64,000 nt of DNA from Oscillatoria nigro-viridis PCC 7112 (GCF_000317475.1 NC_019729.1:6028501-6092500); one strand, 5' to 3'. Shown: positions 15,307 to 23,692, counted from the stretch's first letter. Numbers and translations: made by a program. The notes: a model not told the origin generated them from the letters alone.

Positions 15307-18216
15307 ATGCCAATCAAATATCTGACCGACCCGATTTTAAAGATGTCGGGTAAAGTGCCAATTCGCATCGTCCTTGTTGTGCCTTTTGCCCTCCAGACTT
15401 TCGCTGCGGTAGGGTTGACGGGGTGGCTGTCGCTGCGGAACGGGCGCATAGCCGTCAACGATGTTGCCGCCCAACTGCGGGCAGAAGTCACATCGCGTAT
15501 CCAGCAACATATTAATAGTTATATTGAAACGCCACACCAAATTAATCAGCTCAATCTCGATGCCATCCGTCTCGGCATTGTGAACGTGCAGGATAGTGAT
15601 AGTTTGCAACGCTACTTCTACAAACAAATCAAAATTTTTGATAAAATTAGCTACATTCAATTCGCATCCGAAGAAAAAGATTTTATTGGAGTTGAACGCC
15701 TCGACGACGGCAAGTTGCAAGTTCAGATTTCTAATCAATCTACTGGCTATAATTTGCAGAGCTACGCGCTGTCCGAGTTCGACAAACCAACCAAGCTATT
15801 AAAAAATACTCTCAACTACGACCCCCGTTTCCGGCCTTGGTACATAGCTCCGGTGCGCGCAGGCAAACCGACTTGGAGTAAAATCTATAATTATTTTGAC
15901 GCTCCCAAACTAGCGATTACGGCTGCTCAACCAGTTTATGGCGATGATGGGAAACTGATTGGCATCCTGGGTTCTGACTTGGCACTTTCCAAGCTAAATC
16001 AATTCTTGGGAACTCTAAAAATTGGCAAATCAGGACAGACTTTTATTGTAGAAAGATCCGGGCAATTGGTGGCAAATTCTACTCGGGAACCGCCATTTAT
16101 TGTTAGCAATGGTGTGGCGAAACGGATTGTGGCAGCGAGCAGCAAGAATGTTCTAATTCGATCGACCGCCCGCTATTTGACAGAACGCTTCGGGGATTTG
16201 CACAAAATTGACAGATCTCGCCAGTTAGATTTTACGATCGACGGTCAACGGCAATTTCTACAGGTGACGCCGCTTTTAGACAGCAGGGGCCTCGACTGGT
16301 TGATTGTCGTGACGGTTCCTGAAGCCGATTTTATGGAAAGGATTAATGCTAACACTCGGTATACTGTGGTGATGTGTCTGGGTGCTTTGGTGCTGGCAAC
16401 GGCGATTGGGGCTCTGACTTCTAGGTGGATTGTTGTACCGATTCAGCGTCTGAGCAAGGCTGCGGAGGCTTTGTCCCGGGGAGAATGGGACGGGATCGCA
16501 GTAGATCGCCGCTTGATGGCGTCTGTAGAGCGGGAGGATGAGGTGGGTGTCCTGGCTCGCTCTTTTAATATGATGGCCGATCAATTGGAAGAGTCGTTTA
16601 CTACTCTCGAGGATCGGGTAGAATCGGCGATCGCCGACAAAAATCAATTAATTATTTCTCTGAAAAACTCGCAGCAAAAACTGGCTCTCCATCTTCACCA
16701 AACTCCTTTGGGAGCGATTGAATGGGATCTAAACTTTGAAGTAGCGGAATGGAATTTGTCAGCGGAAAGAATTTTTGGATACAGCCGCTTGGAAGCTATG
16801 GGACGCCACGGAGTCGATCTCATAGTTCCTGAAAGTTCTAAGGAGTATGTCAGGCAACTATCTATAACTTTGCTCACTAATCAAGGAGGAGTTACCAGCC
16901 TTAACGAGAACATCAGAAAAGACGGAAAAATAATTCTGTGCGAGTGGTACAATACGACTTTGGTAGATGCTGACGGCAGCATCATTGGGGTGGCATCGCT
17001 GATTCAGGATGTGACTGAATTTCACAGTGCTGTGGAGAAGTTGCGGGCCAGCGAGGAGCGGTTTCGCCAGTTGGCAGAAAATATTCATGAGGTATTTTGG
17101 ATTAGAGAACCCAATCAAAAGCAGCTAGTTTATGTGAGCCCTGCTTGCGAAAAAATATGGAATTTGAGCTGTCAGAGTTTGCAGTCAGAACCGGAGGCTT
17201 TTTGGGATGCTATTCACCCGGAGGATCTCGATCGCGTCAAGGCTGCTTTTGAGAAACAGGTGCGGGGGGATTATGATGAGGAGTATCGGGTAGTGCGATC
17301 CCCTACGGGGGCTACGCCAACGGACGGTTCAGTTTGCTGGGTGCGCGATCGGGCTTTTCCAGTCCGCAGCCAAACCGGAGAAATTTACCGCATCGTCGGT
17401 ATTGCCGAAGATATTACCCAGCGCAAGTTAGCAGAAGAATTCCAAAAAGTCGCTCAAACCGCTCAAGCAGCAAACCAAGCCAAAAGCGCCTTTTTAGCTA
17501 ATATGAGCCACGAATTGCGAACTCCCCTCAACGCGATTATTGGTTACAGCGATATGCTCAAAGAAGACGCCGAGGATTTAGGCTGCGAAGATTTTATCCC
17601 CGACTTGGAAAAAATTCAAACAGCGGGCAAACACTTGCTATCTTTAATTAGCGACATTCTAGATATTTCTAAGATTGAAGCGGGTCGGATGGAACTTTAC
17701 TTAGAAACTTTCAACCCGGTTAATTTAATTGACGAGGTAGTTTCTACTGTCAAACCCTTGATAGATAAAAATTTTAATAAGTTTGAAGTTGATTGTGGTA
17801 GCGACTTGGGAATGATGTATGCTGACATTACCAAAACTCGTCAAATATTGCTCAACCTGCTGAGCAATGCAGCAAAATTTACGGAACATGGCACTATTAG
17901 CCTCTGTATTGAAAGAGTTAAACATGACAGCTTAACCACTCAAGAAATAGCAGAACCTTCCGACTCAATAATTTTTCGCGTAGCTGATACGGGCATTGGG
18001 ATTCCCCCCGAACAATTGCAGCATTTATTTCAAGCATTTATGCAGGGCGACGCCTCAACTACGCGCAAGTATGGCGGCACGGGTTTGGGATTGACTATTA
18101 GCCGTCACTTTTGCGTGATGATGGGCGGCGATATTCACGTAAAAAGCGACTTAGATTGCGGTTCAGTTTTTACTGTGTGCTTGCCGGCCCGCGTTGAATT
18201 ATTGGTCAGCAGTTAG
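15307..18216 (+). CDS. dCache-HAMP-PAS-PAS sensor histidine kinase
   Basis: 969 residues. Membrane helix 1 at about 20-43, an extracytoplasmic double-Cache domain at about 50-345 (RPWYIAPVRAGKPTWS and GILGSDLALSKL are Cache hallmarks), helix 2 at about 352-372, HAMP (about 373-432), PAS 1 (about 465-580), PAS 2 with PAC (about 585-715), HisKA with His735 in MSHELRTPLNAIIGYS, and HATPase_c with LLSNAAKFTEHG, DTGIGIP and GGTGLGLTIS. There is no receiver domain, so the partner regulator is elsewhere. Cache domains bind small molecules such as amino or carboxylic acids; the ligand is unknown. An eight-residue repeat-derived insert lies in PAS 2. Confidence 0.95.
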   Translation: MPIKYLTDPILKMSGKVPIRIVLVVPFALQTFAAVGLTGWLSLRNGRIAVNDVAAQLRAEVTSRIQQHINSYIETPHQINQLNLDAIRLGIVNVQDSDSLQRYFYKQIKIFDKISYIQFASEEKDFIGVERLDDGKLQVQISNQSTGYNLQSYALSEFDKPTKLLKNTLNYDPRFRPWYIAPVRAGKPTWSKIYNYFDAPKLAITAAQPVYGDDGKLIGILGSDLALSKLNQFLGTLKIGKSGQTFIVERSGQLVANSTREPPFIVSNGVAKRIVAASSKNVLIRSTARYLTERFGDLHKIDRSRQLDFTIDGQRQFLQVTPLLDSRGLDWLIVVTVPEADFMERINANTRYTVVMCLGALVLATAIGALTSRWIVVPIQRLSKAAEALSRGEWDGIAVDRRLMASVEREDEVGVLARSFNMMADQLEESFTTLEDRVESAIADKNQLIISLKNSQQKLALHLHQTPLGAIEWDLNFEVAEWNLSAERIFGYSRLEAMGRHGVDLIVPESSKEYVRQLSITLLTNQGGVTSLNENIRKDGKIILCEWYNTTLVDADGSIIGVASLIQDVTEFHSAVEKLRASEERFRQLAENIHEVFWIREPNQKQLVYVSPACEKIWNLSCQSLQSEPEAFWDAIHPEDLDRVKAAFEKQVRGDYDEEYRVVRSPTGATPTDGSVCWVRDRAFPVRSQTGEIYRIVGIAEDITQRKLAEEFQKVAQTAQAANQAKSAFLANMSHELRTPLNAIIGYSDMLKEDAEDLGCEDFIPDLEKIQTAGKHLLSLISDILDISKIEAGRMELYLETFNPVNLIDEVVSTVKPLIDKNFNKFEVDCGSDLGMMYADITKTRQILLNLLSNAAKFTEHGTISLCIERVKHDSLTTQEIAEPSDSIIFRVADTGIGIPPEQLQHLFQAFMQGDASTTRKYGGTGLGLTISRHFCVMMGGDIHVKSDLDCGSVFTVCLPARVELLVSS
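17295..17322 (+). repeat. Palindromic intergenic-type repeat inserted in frame inside PAS 2
   Basis: GCGATCCCCTACGGGGGCTA followed by CGCCAACG, with a CCCC-TAC-GGGG hairpin. It codes SPTGATPT (residues 665-672) between VVR and DGSVCWVRDRAFPVR, where PAS/PAC domains normally read on directly. A related element is intergenic at 24538-24569. Confidence 0.65.
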
Positions 18217-18339
18217 TCTTGCTGTCGGGGACGAAGTTATTAGAAAATCAACCTGGTTTATTGACAAAAAACCTATCATTTTACACAACTTCGGGGCAAT
18301 AAACCAAGGTAATGATACCCTGCACCCTAAGTCCTAATC

Positions 18340-18930
18340 CTAGCTAATTTCCCGTTTCTGCCGCCCCAAAAGTTGAGCGGTTAATACGCCGCCGACAAAG
18401 CCAAAGAAATGCGCTTGCCAGGAAACTCCCGGCTGCGAGGGCAAAACTCCCCAAATTAAACTGCCGTAGAAGAAACCGACAATTAAAGATACCAAAATAG
18501 ATGTAAAGCTGCGTTCAAAATAGCCCCGCAGCAGCAAGAAGCCGAAGTAACCAAAGATTAATCCGCTGGCACCAATGTGAACGGAATTGGGCGCCCCAGT
18601 CAGCCAAACTCCGAATCCGCTGACTAGCACAGTGACGGCACTCACGATAAAAAAGTCGCTAATTTCTCGCAGCATGATCAACCAACCAAATGTCACTAAA
18701 GGGAGGGTATTGGCGGCTAAGTGAGCAAAACTGCCGTGCAGAAAAGGCATCAACAGGATGCCTTGAAGTCCGTCGAGGCTGCGGGGGCGGATTCCGTAGG
18801 CATTCAGCCTGCCTCTGAACAGGAATACATCGACAATTTCGATAATCCAGAGGAGGGAGACGAAGCCGCCGAGAATGGCGGCGTGGCTTTGCAATTCGCG
18901 GGCGATAGCTTTGGTTTCTGGGTTACTCAT
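18340..18930 (-). CDS. Rhomboid family intramembrane serine protease
   Basis: 196 residues, six predicted membrane helices, the bare bacterial rhomboid core. Catalytic Ser122 lies in HIGASGLIFGYFGF (GxSG) and catalytic His174 in SWQAHFFGFVGG; the HGSFAHLAAN segment (65-74) supplies the oxyanion-side His70 and Asn74. Rhomboids cleave membrane-spanning helices of other proteins within the membrane. The substrate is unknown. No operon partner; the gene converges with the Cache histidine kinase. The N terminus lacks the extra domains seen in some cyanobacterial rhomboids. Confidence 0.93.
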   Translation of the reverse strand: MSNPETKAIARELQSHAAILGGFVSLLWIIEIVDVFLFRGRLNAYGIRPRSLDGLQGILLMPFLHGSFAHLAANTLPLVTFGWLIMLREISDFFIVSAVTVLVSGFGVWLTGAPNSVHIGASGLIFGYFGFLLLRGYFERSFTSILVSLIVGFFYGSLIWGVLPSQPGVSWQAHFFGFVGGVLTAQLLGRQKREIS

Positions 18931-19400
18931 GGGTTGTAAGGGCGGTGATACCGGTTATTTCTCATTGTAGAAGTTTCTGAGCGATCGCGAGCAAAGATTG
19001 TTGGGGCGAGGTTTCAGGGTTTTTTGCAGCAGAGCTTATTTAGAAATATTATAAGTTTTATTAAAAATTCCGCATTTTCACGTATAGGATAATTCACCTA
19101 GATGCGTCACAATTGTAATTGAACTACAAAAGGAGAGTCAACCAAAGGTTGAAGCTAGAACGTAGAAGACAAAATTTTTACCCTATCAATCAATTGTTGG
19201 GCTTGAAATGAGGACACTTTTTCGATCGCACACCAGAACTCAAAAAAATCAGGAACTACTTTTCTCGCCCTAAGTCATTAATTTAAGAAGTTCAATCCGG
19301 TAAAGCAAAACGAGATGCTGTAGATACTGATTGTAGATAATATCGCACAAGCTCTACAGAGAGTTCTTGGCACCTCGTTATAAAAGAGGAAGAGAGCAAA
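18931..19400. other. 470-bp gap before Mo-nitrogenase C-domain gene
   Basis: AT-rich, without a recognised gene or repeat. It probably carries the divergent promoters of the rhomboid gene and of the gene at 19401. Confidence 0.4.
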
Positions 19401-19778
19401 ATGAACGTATTTGAGCATACAGTCTCCTACCGAACTCTGCCAAATTGGGTAGGATTTGGCAAACAAGAAAAAGCCGTTAATGTCGCTACAAATTCTCAAC
19501 CTTACGGTCAAAAGCCACACTTTGACCCCTTGCATCCGCTAAAACAATGGCTTGATAACACGGCCATTAAAAGTCAAAAGTTGGCTCGGTTGCTGTGTAA
19601 GTTTATTCCCAGTCAGTGTCCGTTTGAGCGAGAAGTCAAAATTGGCGATCGCACTTTATTATCCATTCCGCCGCTGTGCAAGTTAAATCCGCTTTACGAG
19701 CAAGTGGTTGGGCTGCGCTTTCGAGCTTTGTGTTATTTGGCTGACGAGTGTGGCGAAGATGTAACTCCTTATTGTTAA
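19401..19778 (+). CDS. Mo-dependent nitrogenase C-terminal domain protein
   Basis: 125 residues. The domain (about 43-123) shows HPLKQWLDNTAIKSQKLARLLCKFIPSQCPFER and LLSIPPLCKLNPLYEQVVGLRFRALCYLADECGEDVTPYC, the pattern of PF06967. In some cyanobacteria this domain ends a nitrogenase-related protein, but stand-alone copies are very common, also in non-fixers. No nif gene is in the window, so nitrogen fixation should not be inferred. Cys-rich C terminus (Cys64, Cys71, Cys90, Cys112, Cys117, Cys125 approximately) may bind metal. A terminator follows directly. Confidence 0.85.
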   Translation: MNVFEHTVSYRTLPNWVGFGKQEKAVNVATNSQPYGQKPHFDPLHPLKQWLDNTAIKSQKLARLLCKFIPSQCPFEREVKIGDRTLLSIPPLCKLNPLYEQVVGLRFRALCYLADECGEDVTPYC

Positions 19779-19812
19779 TTCTGCAAAAACTTAAATTTCT
19801 CACTGTCTTTTC

Positions 19813-19850
19813 ACCCTCCCTTCTCCTTGTTGGGGAGGTTTTTTTTATTT
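19813..19850 (+). terminator. Rho-independent terminator
   Basis: Stem with CCCTCCC and GGGGAGG arms and a run of eight T, 34 bases after the Mo-nitrogenase C-domain gene. Confidence 0.8.
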
Positions 19851-19915
19851 TGAGATTACTCGGCGGTTGAAACCTGTTAACCTCAAACTCAAATGTGGCG
19901 AAGCGCCGGTCATTC

Positions 19916-19990
19916 GATTTTAGATTTTAGATTTTAGATTTTAGATGCAAGGATTGACTTGCGCGAGATAAATTCGGGGGATGCAAGGAT
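19916..19990 (-). repeat. STRR (TTTTAGA)n plus inverted CCCCCGAATTTATC repeat
   Basis: Four tandem GATTTTA units, then GCAAGGATTGACTTGCG and GATAAATTCGGGGGATGC: the reverse complement of the composite at 36137-36202. The remainder of the 400-bp gap to the next gene has no gene I can support. Confidence 0.75.
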
Positions 19991-20183
19991 TTGAGATTTG
20001 AGATTTTGGATTGATTCCACGGATCGATCGCGTGGCGGGTACCACCTTTGAAATTCTCGGTCATTTGAGTTCGAGGTTAAATTACACAAACTTTCGTCTG
20101 CCTCAGCAGAAAAGCCAGATATTCTGTTAGATCCCCGGCTTTTTGAAGAAGTCGGGGCTTGAAAGCGCGATCGCATTTAAATA

Positions 20184-20642
20184 CTAAAGGGAGCGAATCA
20201 CTCGTTGTTCGAGAATGCGTTTGCCTTTGTTATAAATACTGAGGCTAGCTCCTGTAACAATGTAGTCGTAGGCACCATTTTTTGCCACGTAACCAGTCCC
20301 CTCTTCAGTTCGAGCACGCAGGGCGATCGTGCTGCCGTTACTCTTTTTAACGCCGTAGTAATATAGTTGATGGGCGTGGTTGTAGCACAGATAAATCCGA
20401 AAGTTGCTGGTCTCGAAATAGTTTGCCAGTGTCTGTCTTTTGCGAACACAAAAATCTCTCACCTGTTTTTGGGGAGTGGATACATTAGCTATTTGTATGG
20501 TTTCAATCGGAGACTGAGTGCGAGACGCTGTTGGTGCAGTGCTTGTGTTCGATTGTCCTAAAGCAAAGGTTGCCGCTGGATTGCTGGCAAATAGCATTAA
20601 ACCGAGTAAGCTGGTTTGTGTGAGTCTTGCTGTGAAGTTCAT
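20184..20642 (-). CDS. Hypothetical secreted protein
   Basis: 152 residues. A signal peptide is clear: MNFTARLTQTSLLGLMLFAS with a cleavage site near NPAATFA. A Ser/Thr-rich linker (about 30-55) leads to a compact C-terminal domain: QVRDFCVRKRQTLANYF, FRIYLCYNHAHQLYYYGVKKSNGSTIALRA, GYVAKNGAYDYIVTGASLSIY and KRILEQRVIRSL. The two cysteines (about 64 and 85) could form a disulfide. I know similar unnamed secreted proteins from cyanobacteria but no function. Monocistronic by context. Confidence 0.65.
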   Translation of the reverse strand: MNFTARLTQTSLLGLMLFASNPAATFALGQSNTSTAPTASRTQSPIETIQIANVSTPQKQVRDFCVRKRQTLANYFETSNFRIYLCYNHAHQLYYYGVKKSNGSTIALRARTEEGTGYVAKNGAYDYIVTGASLSIYNKGKRILEQRVIRSL

Positions 20643-21091
20643 AAGTCATTCCTTTAAAATATGTTGATGCGTCTAATCTAGGTAAGTTGGATTGATGAGG
20701 GCGATCGAACAGTACGGTTTTCACAATTGGCCTCAAGGAGGAAATCCTTGGATGCAATTTCCGTTTCCCCTGAGATCGGGCACTATTCTCAATAAGCTTT
20801 TAGGGGCAGGCTAGAAGCCCGCCCCACAAGAGGATTGAATGTATAGTCGAAAGTTCGTTACTGAGAATGATATTTTTCTGTGAATTTCCCTGCAACTGAC
20901 TAGCCGGCGGACAATCAAATAACTGGCACTTTCGATTGCTGAGAGGACTTATGCACTAACAGGCGATCGCGAGGACAAAGCAGAGAATTATTTTAAATAT
21001 TGGGCGCCAACTGCGGGCGCTGATGCTAGTTTCGATCGATTTCGATAAGTGCGATCGGGCGACACGCACCAGCAACCCAGGAGGGAAGTCT
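20643..21091. other. 449-bp gap with a foldback repeat
   Basis: Contains GGGGCAGGCTAGAAGCCCGCCCC at about 20803-20825, one of the dispersed GGGGC/GCCCC foldback repeats. No gene recognised. Confidence 0.5.
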
Positions 21092-21280
21092 TTACGTGTC
21101 GCTTTTGGGCTTTTCAGGTTCAGAAGGTAAATCTCCCTTTTTTTTCGCTTCCAAAACCGCCGTTTCAACGATAAAAGCGATCAAACTAGCTGTGGGTCTA
21201 CCTTGCCGGTCGGCCCACAGTTCTAAGGATTCATAGATGTAGTCGGGGAGTGTGATGTGAACGCGCTTGCTCACTGTCAA
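21092..21280 (-). CDS. Ribbon-helix-helix (CopG/Arc type) DNA-binding protein
   Basis: 62 residues. MTVSKRVHITLPDYIYESLELWADRQGRPTASLIAFIVETAVLEA has the RHH layout: one beta strand (RVHITLP), then two helices around a G-R-P turn. The C-terminal 15 residues are charged. Such proteins bind DNA as dimers and often repress their own promoter or act as antitoxins. It is transcribed divergently from the 57-codon gene at 21506; a 225-bp region separates the start codons. The second 57-codon gene has an unrelated HTH gene at the same place. Confidence 0.8.
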   Translation of the reverse strand: MTVSKRVHITLPDYIYESLELWADRQGRPTASLIAFIVETAVLEAKKKGDLPSEPEKPKSDT

Positions 21281-21420
21281 TATTTACTGTTTGTGAACGC
21301 TCCCAATCATACAAGTTTACGCCGATCGCGGTGTTATAACGCTATTTTAGTAATTTTCTGCTACCAATGAGGGCCTTTTGTGCAATAATTTGTACAGCAC
21401 ACCACAGGTGCAAAGTCAAA

Positions 21421-21455
21421 AGCCAGTCCCCCGCCGTGGAAAGCAAGGACTGGCT
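21421..21455 (+). promoter_or_regulatory. Hairpin in the leader of small gene copy 1
   Basis: Nine-base-pair perfect stem AGCCAGTCC/GGACTGGCT with a 17-nt loop, 51 bases before the start codon. The stem, the AAGTCAAA before it and CTATGGCTCC after it recur in copy 2, while the loop differs. Confidence 0.7.
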
Positions 21456-21505
21456 ATGGCTCCCATTAACAAAGGAGATACCTTTACAAAGGAGATACAA
21501 CTATT

Positions 21506-21679
21506 ATGCCGTATGAGAAACGTCTCAAGCCGTGGATCGTTGTTCGTTTGCTTCCGAATCTACAAAGGGTCGTTATCGGTCGCTTTCGCAGTTGGTCTGA
21601 TGCAGAGGGTCATTTGCGAGTTCTCAAACAACTGCTTCCGGCAGCTCGATTGACCCTAGTTTTCGATCCGATCGATTAA
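21506..21679 (+). CDS. 57-residue basic protein, small gene copy 1
   Basis: Not known to me by family. ATG 21506 is preceded by AAAGGAGATACAACTATT, a good ribosome site (duplicated as AAAGGAGATAC). The product reads MPYEKRLKPWIVVRLLPNLQ, continues with RVVIGRFRSWSDAEGHLRVL and KQLLPAARLTLVFDPID: rich in Arg/Lys and Leu/Val, likely an alpha/beta fold, no membrane segment. The second copy at 22217 differs at two residues (Lys/Arg8, Ile/Val24) while more silent changes have built up, so the protein appears selected. It sits opposite a ribbon-helix-helix gene. Could be a regulator partner, a small toxin or an RNA-binding protein; undecided. Confidence 0.75.
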   Translation: MPYEKRLKPWIVVRLLPNLQRVVIGRFRSWSDAEGHLRVLKQLLPAARLTLVFDPID

Positions 21680-21704
21680 TTTTGGTGGCGAGTTGATTAA
21701 GTGC

Positions 21705-21732
21705 GATCGCCCTTGGTTTGAGAAGGGCGATC
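21705..21732 (+). repeat. GATCGCCCTT/AAGGGCGATC hairpin, copy 1
   Basis: Ten-base-pair perfect stem with loop GGTTTGAG, 25 bases after small gene copy 1. The same 28 bp occur at 23693-23720, on the far side of IS630 copy B, so they mark the right end of the duplicated module. Confidence 0.85.
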
Positions 21733-21777
21733 GTACAAATTATCTCAAAACAGTGCGATTGCTTGTGCCCTCAAATT

Positions 21778-21999
21778 TCAGCCTCGATCGGGATTGTCCT
21801 CTTCGTAATCCATTAAGTCTCCGGGCTTGCAATTCAGTGATTTGCAGAGAACGTTTAACGTTGCTGCGTCTATTCTGGTCAGGTAACGGCGAGTTTTGAG
21901 CCGAGAAATAGACCTGGGATTCATCCCGGTTAGGACAGCCAATTCCTTATTACTGATATTCCGATCGGCCATGACAACTGCTAATCTCCACCGGATCAC
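21778..21999 (-). CDS. Xre family helix-turn-helix regulator
   Basis: 73 residues, a minimal Cro/C1-type HTH: MIRWRLAVVMADRNISNKELAVLTGMNPRSISRLKTRRYLTRIDAATLNVLCKSLNCKPGDLMDYEEDNP. The recognition helix is in TGMNPRSISRLK; the PGDLMDYE end is typical of the YozG/Xre small regulators. Divergent from small gene copy 2 (starts 217 bp apart), in the same layout as the ribbon-helix-helix gene and copy 1. Its 3' end reaches the region of the copy 1 downstream hairpin. Likely autoregulator and regulator of the small gene; inferred from position only. Confidence 0.88.
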   Translation of the reverse strand: MIRWRLAVVMADRNISNKELAVLTGMNPRSISRLKTRRYLTRIDAATLNVLCKSLNCKPGDLMDYEEDNPDRG

Positions 22000-22147
22000 T
22001 GTTTAACTGCTCACAACCTTTGCAAGGCAGATGCTAGCACCTTGTAGGTCAATTTTTGGGCTGTATAGACTGTAACAGTTGCACAATAGACCGCTGCGGT
22101 TGTCAAACTGCTTTATTTGGATTAAACTTAAGTATGCAAAAGTCAAA

Positions 22148-22184
22148 AGCCAGTCCGATGCTTTCCGAGGGCTCAGGACTGGCT
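22148..22184 (+). promoter_or_regulatory. Hairpin in the leader of small gene copy 2
   Basis: Same nine-base-pair stem AGCCAGTCC/GGACTGGCT as copy 1, with a 19-nt loop. The loop contains TGCTTTCC, which appears in the copy 1 loop as its reverse complement GGAAAGCA. Confidence 0.7.
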
Positions 22185-22216
22185 ATGGCTCCAATTAACA
22201 AGGAGATACACCTATT

Positions 22217-22390
22217 ATGCCGTATGAGAAACGTCTCAGACCGTGGATCGTTGTTCGTTTGCTTCCGAATCTACAAAGGGTCGTTGTCGGTCGGTTTCGC
22301 AGTTGGTCAGATGCAGAGGGTCATTTGCGAGTTCTCAAACAACTGCTTCCGGCTGCTCGATTGACCTTAGTTTTCGATCCGATCGATTAA
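22217..22390 (+). CDS. 57-residue basic protein, small gene copy 2
   Basis: Same length as copy 1 with two conservative changes (Arg8, Val24); the other base differences are silent. ATG 22217 follows AAGGAGATACACCTATT. Position: downstream of the AGCCAGTCC hairpin leader and divergent from an Xre-type regulator. The 3' flank is shared with copy 1 for about 20 bp (TTTTGGTGGCGAGTTGAT), then replaced by a foldback element and IS630 copy B. Function unknown; see the findings for the duplicated module. Confidence 0.75.
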   Translation: MPYEKRLRPWIVVRLLPNLQRVVVGRFRSWSDAEGHLRVLKQLLPAARLTLVFDPID

Positions 22391-22441
22391 TTTTGGTGGC
22401 GAGTTGATAAGGATCGTCAATTAAATAATTTCCCTTTTTTC

Positions 22442-22500
22442 TTGTGGGATGGGCGTCCCGCCCGTCCCCGATAGACGGGCTATAAGAGCCCATCCCACAA
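22442..22500 (+). repeat. 59-bp foldback (MITE-like) element
   Basis: Outer arms TTGTGGGATGGGC/GCCCATCCCACAA (13 bp perfect) and inner arms GCCCGTC/GACGGGC. A relative of the outer arm, TTGTGGGGTGGGCATCCTGC, is at about 23780 and another at about 36070. Confidence 0.8.
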
Positions 22501-22545
22501 CAGTCATGAAAAGTGGATTTTATTTAATTCTCATCCCTAAGCGTA

Positions 22546-23689
22546 TAGCATTTATCAGAAAGATGAGGTATGATATAACTGACTTGAACGGAGTGAAAAA
22601 TATAGAACCCCAAAATGTTATGCAGCTCTAATTAAATGGAGCGCGAGCGAACAATCGCTCGACCCACAGCAGTCACTCGAATGACAAATATCAAGGATTT
22701 TAGTAAGTATCACACATTAGTAAAAATGAAAACTTATTCGATTGATTTTAGACAAAAAATTATGGATGTGTACCATAATGAACCGCTGTCACAAAGAGCA
22801 ATAGCTAACCGTTTTTGTGTGGCCCTAAGTTTCGTCCAAAAATTGGTTAAGCAGTATCGTGAGACCCAAAACATTGCTCCTCGAACTGAGCGATGCGGAG
22901 TCAAATTGAAACTCAATGCAGAACAACTACTGATTTTAGCCGAATTGATTGAAGAAAATAATGATGCAACTCTCGAAGAACTCCGTTATTTACTGTACCA
23001 GAAAATTGGTTTTACCATCAGCGTGGCAACGATGGGAAGAATGGCAAAACTCTTAAACATGACTTTTAAAAAAAACTCTCTTTCCGAGCGCGAAAGGCAC
23101 TGACCGAGTTCAGGGTCTGCGATATGAGTTCTGGCAAAAAGTCCGAGAAGTTTGTTTTAAAGACTTAATATTCATTGATGAATCAGGAGTCAACTTAGCA
23201 ATGGTTAGGTTATATGCTCGTTCTCTAAAAGGTTCAAGGGCTCGGGGACAAAAACCAAATAAACGGGGGAAAAATGTCTCAATAATTGGAGCTATATCAG
23301 TCAATGAAGTCCTAACATCAGTCAACTTAATAGGTACAACTGATACAATTACATTTGAGGCTTTTATCATCCGAAAGCTCGTACCAAAACTCTGGAAAGG
23401 TGCTTGTGTAGTGATGGACAATTGTACTATTCACACAAGCGAAGAAATAGAAAAAGCCATCAAAAGTCAAGGGGCAAAAATAATATACTTATCACCATAT
23501 TCGCCCGACTTCTCACCAATTGAACATTTATGGTCAAAACTCAAAAACATTCTCCGTTCTATCAAGACGACTAATTACCGAGAATTAGCAAAAGCGATAG
23601 AGTTTGCCTTCAATCAAGTTACATTATCCGATATGAGGAATTGGTTTACTCACTGCTGTTATTGTACCTCATCTTTATGAGAAACGCTA
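22546..23689 (+). mobile_element. IS630 family insertion sequence, copy B (1144 bp)
   Basis: Imperfect terminal repeats (TAGCATTTATCAGAAAGATG at the left; complement of TAGCGTTTCTCATAAAGATG at the right) flanked by TA on both sides (22544-22545, 23690-23691). Different subgroup from copy A at 12.5 kb: repeats and transposase are unlike. It lies within the 3' flank of the duplicated small-gene module. Confidence 0.88.
22726..23680 (+). CDS. IS630 family transposase, two frames joined at an A8 run
   Basis: Frame 1 from ATG 22726 reads MKTYSIDFRQKIMDVYHN with a helix-turn-helix (LSQRAIANRFCVALSFVQKLVKQ) and stops at 23101-23103. Homology passes to the +1 frame at a run of eight A (23068-23075): TLFPSAKGTDRVQGLRYEFW follows, then the DDE residues in IFIDESGVN, CVVMDNCTIH and YSPDFSPIEHLWSKLK, ending at 23680. 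The switch is +1 (or -2), unlike the -1 slip of copy A. It may be programmed or a one-base indel in the A run that kills the gene; I cannot tell. Confidence 0.82.
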
Positions 23690-23692
23690 TAC

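Noticed and set aside
19401-19778. Evidence of nitrogen fixation
   Set aside because: Only a stand-alone Mo-nitrogenase C-domain protein; such copies also occur in non-fixing cyanobacteria, and no nif gene is here. chlB is nitrogenase-like but works on protochlorophyllide.
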